Origin: Bacteroidetes bacterium UBA2234
GTDB lineage: Bacteria > Bacteroidota > Bacteroidia > NS11-12g > UBA955
Reading direction: 5' to 3'
Assembly: GCA_002347985.1 (NCBI GenBank)
Contig: DDYM01000057.1
Span: 107,702-118,535, forward strand
Length of the DNA: 10,834 bases
Shown: positions 1-6,320 of the stretch, piece by piece
Layout: every line of letters starts with the position of its first letter
Position numbering within the stretch: the stretch's first letter is position 1
Position numbers and translations under genes: made by a program
Notes under the pieces: model-generated
What the model was told of the DNA's origin: nothing
Databases searched by the model: none
The model's input: only the letters and a program-made list of their open reading frames with translations

Positions 1-329
1 TCGGCCCAAGTTGAGGTTCCATTTCCCATCGCAAAGTTCAATTGTCCACTTCCACCCACGCGCAAATTGTAGCCGTTGTTGGTTGAATTGTCTTCTTTGC
101 AGATCACGTTGCAATCCCAAGGATTGGTTTTGAAACTGGTTGGATAAATCCACGCTTCTAAGGAAATTGTTTTTCCTACGATTTGAACTGAGGTGTCGTT
201 TCCGCAATCGATTCGATCATCAACCCCGTCAAAGTCGATTCCGTTTTGGGCTTGAAGCACATTGGATGAGAATGCCAGGGCTGACGTAGCCATGACGCAC
301 ATGAGATAATTTTTTAGTAAGTTTTTCAT
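1..329 (-). CDS. Secreted LamG-domain protein, N-terminal part (runs off left edge)
   Basis: Reading the minus strand from an ATG at 327-329 gives 109 uninterrupted codons to the window edge. The protein starts with a basic N-terminus and a hydrophobic stretch, with probable signal-peptide cleavage just before QNG at about residue 28. What follows is the beginning of a LamG/concanavalin-like lectin fold (FDGVDDRIDCGNDTS, then SLEAWIYPTSF). From QNG onward, 69 of 83 residues equal the N-terminus of the neighbouring protein (437-2620), while the signal peptides differ, so this is a tandem paralog. By analogy it is probably exported by the Sec system and then secreted or surface-anchored by T9SS, but its C-terminus is not visible, so a sorting domain is only inferred. 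It has its own promoter-like sequence directly upstream. Start choice is clear: ATG followed by a proper signal peptide. Confidence 0.88.
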   Translation of the reverse strand, partial: MKNLLKNYLMCVMATSALAFSSNVLQAQNGIDFDGVDDRIDCGNDTSVQIVGKTISLEAWIYPTSFKTNPWDCNVICKEDNSTNNGYNLRVGGSGQLNFAMGNGTSTWA

Positions 330-350
330 TCGACAAATTGTGTAATTCGC

Positions 351-382
351 CGAATGTAGGGGGTTTTCAATTGTTGTAACAA
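351..382 (-). promoter_or_regulatory. Putative Bacteroidota-type promoter of the partial LamG gene
   Basis: On the minus strand, CTTG (TTG at 380-382) is followed after 21 bases by TACATTCG (351-358), one base off the Bacteroidota -7 consensus TAnnTTTG. The -7 box ends 22 bases before the ATG at 329. The same arrangement, CTTG-N20-TATATTCG, lies upstream of the paralog at 2645-2675, which raises confidence in both. No mapped transcription start is available. Confidence 0.4.
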
Positions 383-414
383 GCAATTCGACGATTTTAA
401 AATCATCGAATTGC
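383..414 (-). terminator. Hairpin terminator behind the 727-aa LamG/T9SS gene
   Basis: A 32-bp near-perfect palindrome with 16-base arms (GCAATTCG...CGAATTGC) and centre TTTTAAAA starts 23 bases past the TAA at 437-439. The single imperfect pair (392 with 405) is a G-U wobble in minus-strand RNA but a C-A mismatch in plus-strand RNA, so the structure is better formed in the transcript of the minus-strand gene. The following bases (TTGTTACAACAA) are T-containing but not a clean U-tract, so it could also be an RNA 3'-end stabilising hairpin. It abuts the -33 element of the next gene's promoter. Confidence 0.6.
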
Positions 415-436
415 CATTTTCTGAAAATGTGATATT

Positions 437-2620
437 TTACTTGCTTACAACGATTGTTTTTGATAACAATCCGAGTGCAGTTTCAATTTGTACAAAATAA
501 ATTCCGGGCATTTCTCCCAAATTTATCAATGTATTTTGAATGGGCTGTGATAGTTTTTCATAAACGATGGCGCCTGCCGCGTTGTAAATTCTAATGGTTC
601 CAACAATCCCCATTCCTGCAGTATTTGCGTTCTCACCCATCATACGAATTTGGATCAATCCGAAGGATGGGTTGGGCTGAATCTGGATGCCTGCATCTTC
701 GATTTTTGAAATCGCAGCATTGGTGACTTGAACACAATCCGATGTGTCCTTACATCCTGCCTCTGTTAATTCTACAGCATAAATCAAATTCGCTGGAGCA
801 ATGTAATTTCTGGATGTTGCGCCATCAATGACTTTATACCCTTGACTGCAATTGAGCCATTGGTATTGGGCATTGGTATTTCTTGCAGTGAGGAGGGATC
901 CGTTGTGAATTACATAATCATCTACGGTTTTAACATTGAGGATGTAGGTGATAATACTGTCGCAACCTCTCCAGTTTTTCAAAACTTCATAGTAAACACC
1001 TGATTTGTCGATCAGTTTATTGGTGTTGGGTAAAATATAACTTCTGCAAACCGATGTGTTGACGGTATCTCTTCCTGGTTCCCAAATGGTTAATTTAACT
1101 GTGACAATGCTATCACAACCTTGGTAGTTCACCAAAGTATCCAAATAGTCGCCTGATTTTTTCCAAATGTAATTTCCGCTTGGGCTCTTGAATTCAGCGC
1201 AAGCACTGCGAATAATAGTCCTTCTTCCCGCGATGATGCTGAAATTTGTTTTGATGATACTGTCGCAACCAAGGTAGTTAACCAAGGTATCGTAGTAGGT
1301 TCCCGCTGTTTTGTATACTTTTCCCGTAGGGGAGAAATAGCGATGACAGGTGGCAGCGTTTGTTTCGCTCGATGAGGCGCTGAAAACAGTGGCTTTGACA
1401 ATCACAACACTATCACAACCGCGGTAGCTCACCAAAGTATCGAAGTATCGACCAGATTGGGTGTACACTTTTTTGCCGCTTGGGCTTGTTACTTTATAGC
1501 AATTGCTAATGGAAACACTATCCATGGGAACACCAATTTTTAAATAAATTGTAATGACACTATCGCAGCCAATGGAATTGGTTAAATAGTCTACATAGGT
1601 GCCACTTTTGGTCCATGTATACAATCCGCTCGGACTTGTAAAGCTCTTACAGTCAAATGCTTTGATGGAATTGGTAGATTTCTTTTTGATTGTTAAAATG
1701 TACTTCAAAACACTGTCGCAACTCATCGAAGTCTGAATTGTATCGTAGTAAGTGCCGGAGGTAGACCATTTGAATCTGCCCGAAGCGGAAGTGTATCTAT
1801 CGCAAGCCGTTACGGTAACAGTGGATAGGGTAGACGCACGTTTCATGGATTTTCCTGTTACCCAATTTGAACTGGATCCAGTCAGCGCAAAATTCTGTAG
1901 AGTACCATTGTTTTTGAAGCCAGAATAATCCGTAAGGCTCGTGACTGCGCTATTGCTTCCGCCGGCTTTGCCATGATTGAACTTGAAATAAGCACGGAGC
2001 CCTTTTTGGTTGGAACAAAACTCATCATTCATGTAAGCACGAATCTCCGCGGTGGTTCTACAGGCTTTCCAAATCCTAACTTCATCAATTAAACCTTGAT
2101 ATCTTCTTTGATAGGAACCGGTGTGATCTCCAATCGTGAGATTGATCGATGCCGCTGTATTTGTTATGGAAGTTGCAATGTCCATGGAGTCGATCACATT
2201 GCCATCAACATACAATCTCATTCTCTTTCCATCGTACGTGCCGGCGATGTGCTGCCATTTATTCAATACCAAAACATTACTTGGTGAGGTTCTTTCAGCC
2301 CAAGTGGATGTTCCATTACCCATTCCAAAATTCAACTGACCGCTTGCACCCACACGAAGCATATATCCGTTGTTGGAGCTGTTGTCTTCTTTGCAAATCA
2401 CATTGCAATCCCAAGGGTTGGTCTTAAAACTGGTGGGGTATACCCATGCTTCCAAAGTGAGCAATTTGCCGGTGATCTGAACCGAGGTGTCGTTGCCGCA
2501 AGAAACGCGATCGTCCGTTCCGTCGAAACTCAATCCATTTTGACCAAATAGTTGACAATTCGCAATGATGGCGCCAATAATGAATAGATTTTTTAATGAT
2601 TGATGTATTTTTTTAGTCAT
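437..2620 (-). CDS. Secreted LamG protein with six Cys-paired repeats and T9SS sorting domain
   Basis: This 727-aa protein is probably exported through the inner membrane by Sec and across the outer membrane by the type IX system. Residues 1-27 form a signal peptide ending before QNG. Residues ~28-215 are a LamG/concanavalin-like (LamG_3 type) domain, with EAWVYP near the start and the typical DEVRIWKACRTTAEI closing motif. Residues ~205-255 carry the YFKFN...DYSGFKNNGTL segment often seen after this domain. Six repeats of ~50 residues follow (Cys at 273/301, 324/352, 374/402, 425/452, 474/502, 525/553). Next is a short Ig-like segment with YQWLNC and CKDTSDC (~585-632), and a type A T9SS sorting domain (~645-727; QPNPSFG, IYNAAGAIV, PGIYFVQIE). 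Likely a surface or extracellular adhesin or glycan-binding protein; no catalytic residues are recognisable. It is the tandem paralog of the gene at 1-329. No Shine-Dalgarno sequence precedes the ATG, as is usual in this phylum. Confidence 0.95.
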   Translation of the reverse strand: MTKKIHQSLKNLFIIGAIIANCQLFGQNGLSFDGTDDRVSCGNDTSVQITGKLLTLEAWVYPTSFKTNPWDCNVICKEDNSSNNGYMLRVGASGQLNFGMGNGTSTWAERTSPSNVLVLNKWQHIAGTYDGKRMRLYVDGNVIDSMDIATSITNTAASINLTIGDHTGSYQRRYQGLIDEVRIWKACRTTAEIRAYMNDEFCSNQKGLRAYFKFNHGKAGGSNSAVTSLTDYSGFKNNGTLQNFALTGSSSNWVTGKSMKRASTLSTVTVTACDRYTSASGRFKWSTSGTYYDTIQTSMSCDSVLKYILTIKKKSTNSIKAFDCKSFTSPSGLYTWTKSGTYVDYLTNSIGCDSVITIYLKIGVPMDSVSISNCYKVTSPSGKKVYTQSGRYFDTLVSYRGCDSVVIVKATVFSASSSETNAATCHRYFSPTGKVYKTAGTYYDTLVNYLGCDSIIKTNFSIIAGRRTIIRSACAEFKSPSGNYIWKKSGDYLDTLVNYQGCDSIVTVKLTIWEPGRDTVNTSVCRSYILPNTNKLIDKSGVYYEVLKNWRGCDSIITYILNVKTVDDYVIHNGSLLTARNTNAQYQWLNCSQGYKVIDGATSRNYIAPANLIYAVELTEAGCKDTSDCVQVTNAAISKIEDAGIQIQPNPSFGLIQIRMMGENANTAGMGIVGTIRIYNAAGAIVYEKLSQPIQNTLINLGEMPGIYFVQIETALGLLSKTIVVSK
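932..1810 (-). repeat. Six tandem ~50-residue coding repeats with paired cysteines
   Basis: Within the LamG/T9SS gene, residues ~271-563 repeat the pattern C-x5-SPSG-x-Y-x-W-x-SG-x-Y-x-DTL-x5-GCDS followed by a beta-strand such as IVTVKLTI. First-to-second cysteine spacing is 28, 28, 28, 27, 28 and 28 residues; the period is 49-51. Repeats 3, 4 and 5 are the closest (DTLVSYRGCDS, DTLVNYLGCDS, DTLVNYQGCDS), and their DNA shares strings such as CACCAAAGTATC on the plus strand, suggesting the most recent duplications are there. The sixth repeat has lost the SPSG motif (LPNT). Each unit is probably one small disulphide-stabilised beta module in an extracellular stalk. Confidence 0.85.
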
Positions 2621-2644
2621 CTATGATTGAATTTAAGTGAAAAA

Positions 2645-2675
2645 CGAATATAATTCTCAAGGTGTTGAAATTCAA
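2645..2675 (-). promoter_or_regulatory. Putative promoter of the 727-aa LamG/T9SS gene
   Basis: On the minus strand, TTG (2673-2675, preceded by C) is followed after 20 bases by TATATTCG (2645-2652), which matches TAnnTTTG at all but one position. The box ends 25 bases before the ATG at 2620. It lies only ~18 bases past the stop codon of the upstream ATPase gene, with no clear terminator between, so read-through from the upstream unit is also possible. The layout mirrors the promoter-like sequence of the paralog at 351-382. Confidence 0.4.
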
Positions 2676-2693
2676 GAAAATACTCGATTTCGT

Positions 2694-5135
2694 CTAAACT
2701 TTACTCAATGCAATTTGATGAGCATTCAAAAAGCCTTTCGCGTGGAGGGGATGGCATGTAAAGAAAAAGGTTTGTTTTTTTGATGCAAAATCAGACAAGG
2801 TGCGGGTGGCCAAAGCTCTGCGTTCATCGTCCATTTCAGTGAATGGATCGTCCAAAACAAAAAAGCCATCCAAATCTCTTAAATACAGTTTCGCATACGC
2901 CAATCGAACCGCCAATCCTAAACTGGCAGCGGTTCCCCCGCTCAACAAATCGGTTGGAATGTCCTTGTTGTTGATTTTTACCGCAACAGGAGCCTCTCCT
3001 TCACGTAAAATATCCGAATAACGATTTCCCGTTAGTGAAGCAAACAACTGGGCTGTTTCCATTTCGAAATCTGCAAAGGGATTGTGAGGGTTTTGTTCGA
3101 TAATTTCTTTCAACTTGCGTTCAGCGAGTTCCAACGCCTTGTATTCTTGCAACTTTCTTTCGAATTTCTCTTGAAGTGATTCCAGTTCTGCCTCTAACGA
3201 CAATGCATCGGTGTCGAAACTGTCCAGCTGCGTTTGGATGCGGGTTAAATCCATGCTCAACTGTTTGTTGGCTTCCCCTTGTACTTCTTGGGTTTCAATA
3301 AGGTCATTGAGTTCCTTGATATAATCAGCTGCATTTTCAAAACCGTCCGGCAATGCAGGAATGGCCGCAATTTCTTTCTCTATACTGTTAAATAGCGCAC
3401 TAGAATTGGAATAACCAACCGATAGATTTCCAAAGTCGGTGTATGAACTTACCCAGAGATTAATTTGTTCCTGGTTCTTGTTGTATTCTGTCGTGGTTTC
3501 AGACAATGCTGCGCTCTCCGTTCTGAAAGCTACTTGAATATCGTCCAGCGAGCGCGTTGATGGAATAGCCAACAATTCTTCGGCCTTCTCTTTGATTTGA
3601 TCAAAGCTCTTTTTTGATTCTTTGATGATGGCGGAGTAATTCTGCCGGCACTCATTCAATAGATCATTATCGGCCTTGTTTTTCTGAATGATTTGATCAA
3701 ACTCTGTGAGCGATTTGAGTCCATATTTATCCAAAATCGAAGCGATGGCTTTTTCTTGCAGTTCGATGTTGTTTACGATTTCATCCACCGACTTCAATGC
3801 TGACTTCACTGAGATTTTCACATCATGAAATTCAAATGAAATTCTTCCCGAAGCATCCATTTTTTTGGTCTCCCCAGCACTGAGTTCGATGTTCTCCGCG
3901 GGGGCAACTCCTTGCGCCGTTTGGACGGTGATATCGGCATTTGAGAATATTTCCGCTTCCAATTTCTGCGCCTTGAGTTCCAAGTTCGAATGGGCAATAG
4001 ATTCTCGATGCTCTTGGATCAGTTTTGCATCTAAGGGCTCAATGTTTCCGTTGATCGCCAATCGCGCTTTGATTTCTTCTACAGTGGCGAGTATATCTTT
4101 GAGCTGATTGTACTTTTCCAATATTGATGCACCTTCGTTGCGCTTTTGGGCATTCGTACTTTCAATTTCTAGCTTGCTGATTCGTTCTTTGATTGCGGTG
4201 ATGTTCTTCTCTAACATCGGCTGGGCTGCCAGTTTTGTGGGCCAGTCATTCATGACGCTTTTCATGGCGGCCATTTGACCTTCTAGCGTATTTTTTTGAT
4301 TCGATAATTCTTGGAACCTTAGCACATTTTGTTGCTGTAGTTTCATCGAATCGATAATCATTTTTCGACTTTGAAGCGCAGCACTATTGTTTTTTAATAG
4401 GTTGGAGGTATGGTCTAGTGCAACTTCCAATTCCGTCAATGAAGTGAATCGCGCTCTGATTTTTTCGGCTTCGTAATAGGCTTTGATTATCGTACCCAAT
4501 CCTCTTTCCCAGGGGGATTGAATGCCTTTGTTGTCCTTTGGACCTCTGGCTGAAAAATCCCAAAGCTTGCGGTATTCTAGCATTTCCGCCTGGAGCATTT
4601 CCAGTAGATCTTGGGCTGGGATATCGCCATCCAGTCCGCCACTTTTCACATCTAGGGTGGGGATTCTATCAATGTTGTCTTTGTTGTTGTGGATGCTATC
4701 AACCGTAGACGACATCTTCTGTTGGTCGGCGAAAAGTACTTCTTCCCAACTTCCGCGATGAAGCACGAGCAGCTCATTTAGCCGTTTTTGTACAGAATTG
4801 TCGTCGTTCAACGATTCTCCCTCACTACTAACCAGTTTTGATGTTTTTCCCGCGCCCCAGGTTTTCTCTAGTGTGTAGTTGGTTTTGCCGACACTAAATT
4901 CTAGGATAACCTTGGCTTGGTCTGTATTGCCTTTTGGGAAATAGGCATGTGCAAATTTCTCCAGATCACGTTTCCCGAGTTGGGTTGGCTCAAATAGAAC
5001 CGCTTTCATGGCGTTTACCAAGGTAGATTTTCCGGCCTCGTTTTCTCCGAGGATGACATTCATTCCTGAATTGAATTTGACTTCACGATGCGTAAACCCG
5101 GCGAAAGGACACAATGTCAATTGATGTAAAATCAT
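2694..5135 (-). CDS. Rad50/SbcC/YhaN-like SMC-family ATPase
   Basis: This 813-aa protein has the split ABC ATPase layout of Rad50/SbcC/RecF-type proteins. The N-terminal half-site contains Walker A GENEAGKST (30-38) and a possible Q-loop Gln at 138. Two coiled-coil stretches (~215-395 and ~445-680) are separated by a segment that looks beta-rich (~400-445). The C-terminal half-site contains signature LSGGT (731-735), Walker B FFVLDDP (758-764), a D-loop TEMDDERR and switch His795. The second Walker B acid is Asp rather than the usual Glu. No CxxC zinc hook is present; the only Cys between the half-sites is C496, and the length is below that of a typical SbcC (~1050 aa). It overlaps the Mre11-like gene by four bases (ATGA), so the two are translationally coupled and probably form an ATP-gated nuclease acting on DNA ends in the cytoplasm. 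Whether it is a true SbcC or a YhaN-type relative is open; I favour the YhaN-like type. Confidence 0.93.
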   Translation of the reverse strand: MILHQLTLCPFAGFTHREVKFNSGMNVILGENEAGKSTLVNAMKAVLFEPTQLGKRDLEKFAHAYFPKGNTDQAKVILEFSVGKTNYTLEKTWGAGKTSKLVSSEGESLNDDNSVQKRLNELLVLHRGSWEEVLFADQQKMSSTVDSIHNNKDNIDRIPTLDVKSGGLDGDIPAQDLLEMLQAEMLEYRKLWDFSARGPKDNKGIQSPWERGLGTIIKAYYEAEKIRARFTSLTELEVALDHTSNLLKNNSAALQSRKMIIDSMKLQQQNVLRFQELSNQKNTLEGQMAAMKSVMNDWPTKLAAQPMLEKNITAIKERISKLEIESTNAQKRNEGASILEKYNQLKDILATVEEIKARLAINGNIEPLDAKLIQEHRESIAHSNLELKAQKLEAEIFSNADITVQTAQGVAPAENIELSAGETKKMDASGRISFEFHDVKISVKSALKSVDEIVNNIELQEKAIASILDKYGLKSLTEFDQIIQKNKADNDLLNECRQNYSAIIKESKKSFDQIKEKAEELLAIPSTRSLDDIQVAFRTESAALSETTTEYNKNQEQINLWVSSYTDFGNLSVGYSNSSALFNSIEKEIAAIPALPDGFENAADYIKELNDLIETQEVQGEANKQLSMDLTRIQTQLDSFDTDALSLEAELESLQEKFERKLQEYKALELAERKLKEIIEQNPHNPFADFEMETAQLFASLTGNRYSDILREGEAPVAVKINNKDIPTDLLSGGTAASLGLAVRLAYAKLYLRDLDGFFVLDDPFTEMDDERRALATRTLSDFASKKQTFFFTCHPLHAKGFLNAHQIALSKV

Positions 5136-6262
5136 GATTTTTTTCCTTTGGGGTTTAACATAGAATAGGCAAGTTGCAAGGCCAATTCAGAATCTGTTTC
5201 CGTTGCGATGGCGGAAAGCCATTGGTAGGCCGTTGTACCTTCGGCGTAGGTTTTTTGAATAAAAGCGGAGTCAACAGCAACTCCCACGGAATTCTCAAAA
5301 TCTACATGTAAATATTCAGTTTGTAAAGTTCTCAGTAATTCGCTGAGTTCTGTGAGGTCGCTTTCGGAAAGACTGCCACTGAGTTTTAGGTCTAAAATTA
5401 GTTTGGGATTGCGCCAACTCAATTCTTCTCGCTGGAAATCGCTGAGGGAGAAGTTTCGTCCGAAAGCAATGATCTGACGTGAAAATCGCAAATTGCCGGT
5501 GGTCAATTGCTCGAATTGCAACTGTTTTTTTTCTATAACATCTATCAGCCAAGCGTACCCCGGAATCTTGCGTTTTATACTTTCAGGTGTATGCGTTGCG
5601 GGCATGAAAAACAAGGGGTTGCCAATGGAAGTTGGGGCAGGGAATGGGACGTGGATATGTCCGAGTAACCAAAAATCCACTCCGGTAGCACGCAAGTCCG
5701 ATTCACTCATGTTGAAATATCTATCGGCATCATCAACACCCAATCCATCTACGTTGCCATGGGCAATGCCAATGTGAATTTCGTTCGGGTCTTTTTGAAT
5801 GTCGTTGACCCAACCGATTACATGACCTTCGTGGTGTTTCGACATACAAGGCGCTGGGTAAAAGCAAATGACTTCGCCTTCACACTCGGTGCGATACACT
5901 TCGGACTGATGTAACAATCGAATGGAAGTGTTTTCGGTTGACTCCAAGAACATTTTCCATAATTTATTGTCGCTCCCGTCGTAATAATCATGATTGCCGG
6001 GCAATACAAGGACTTCGGCATGGGATTTTTTAAGAATTTCCACAACCGATTTGACCTCTTTGGCGGAAATTTTCAGACTGTCGAATAGATCTCCCGCAAC
6101 CACCAAAAAATGCGCGTTTTTGCTATTGCCTGCATCTACTACATTTTCTAAAGCATCAAGTCGTTCCTGGACCAGCGCTCCTTGGGCTTGGCTGCCACTG
6201 TAATTGTTGAACTTTAATCCGATGTGATTGTCGGCTGTGTGTATGATTCTCACATTTCCCAT
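5132..6262 (-). CDS. Mre11/SbcD/YhaO-like metallophosphoesterase (DNA nuclease subunit)
   Basis: The 376-aa protein from the ATG at 6260-6262 holds all motifs of calcineurin-like phosphoesterases. These are HTADNHIG (Asp and His metal ligands), VVAGDLFDS, LPGNHDYYD, IAHGNVDG and LLGHIHVP, in the order of Mre11/SbcD nucleases, within the first ~210 residues. The remaining ~170 residues resemble the capping and ATPase-binding region in position only. The frame stays open nine codons upstream to a GTG at 6289, but those residues (GLLYFYLF) look unlike a family N-terminus, which normally begins a few residues before the first strand, so I chose the internal ATG. The family uses two metal ions (usually Mn) for exo- and endonuclease action on DNA ends. 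It directly precedes and overlaps the Rad50-like ATPase, its probable partner. It follows the DUF4153 gene by 58 bases, compatible with one operon. Confidence 0.92.
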   Translation of the reverse strand: MGNVRIIHTADNHIGLKFNNYSGSQAQGALVQERLDALENVVDAGNSKNAHFLVVAGDLFDSLKISAKEVKSVVEILKKSHAEVLVLPGNHDYYDGSDNKLWKMFLESTENTSIRLLHQSEVYRTECEGEVICFYPAPCMSKHHEGHVIGWVNDIQKDPNEIHIGIAHGNVDGLGVDDADRYFNMSESDLRATGVDFWLLGHIHVPFPAPTSIGNPLFFMPATHTPESIKRKIPGYAWLIDVIEKKQLQFEQLTTGNLRFSRQIIAFGRNFSLSDFQREELSWRNPKLILDLKLSGSLSESDLTELSELLRTLQTEYLHVDFENSVGVAVDSAFIQKTYAEGTTAYQWLSAIATETDSELALQLAYSMLNPKGKKS

Positions 6263-6320
6263 GAAAAGGTAAAAATACAACAATCCCACAGATCCAAAAA
6301 ACTGCAGGAATGCAATTTTA

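Noticed and set aside
932..1810. Regularly spaced DNA repeats that might suggest a CRISPR-like array
   Set aside because: The repeats are degenerate, about 150 bases long and in frame; they encode protein modules.
2621..2693. Terminator behind the Rad50-like gene
   Set aside because: Only short imperfect pairings such as GAAAT/ATTTC with a long loop are present; no stable stem with a T-run.
4839..4859. Second P-loop-like string GAGKTS in the Rad50-like protein (residues 94-99)
   Set aside because: The GxxxxGK spacing is absent, and the segment lies after the true Walker A in a region that is a strand and turn in this family.
6263..6289. Longer version of the Mre11-like protein from a GTG at 6289
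   Set aside because: It adds nine residues with no family similarity; the internal ATG sits at the usual distance before the first metal-binding strand.
6300..6320. Possible terminator between the DUF4153 and Mre11-like genes (TGCA-TTCC-TGCA then a T-run)
   Set aside because: The stem is only four base pairs and TGCA is itself a palindrome, so it is too weak to claim a transcript end.
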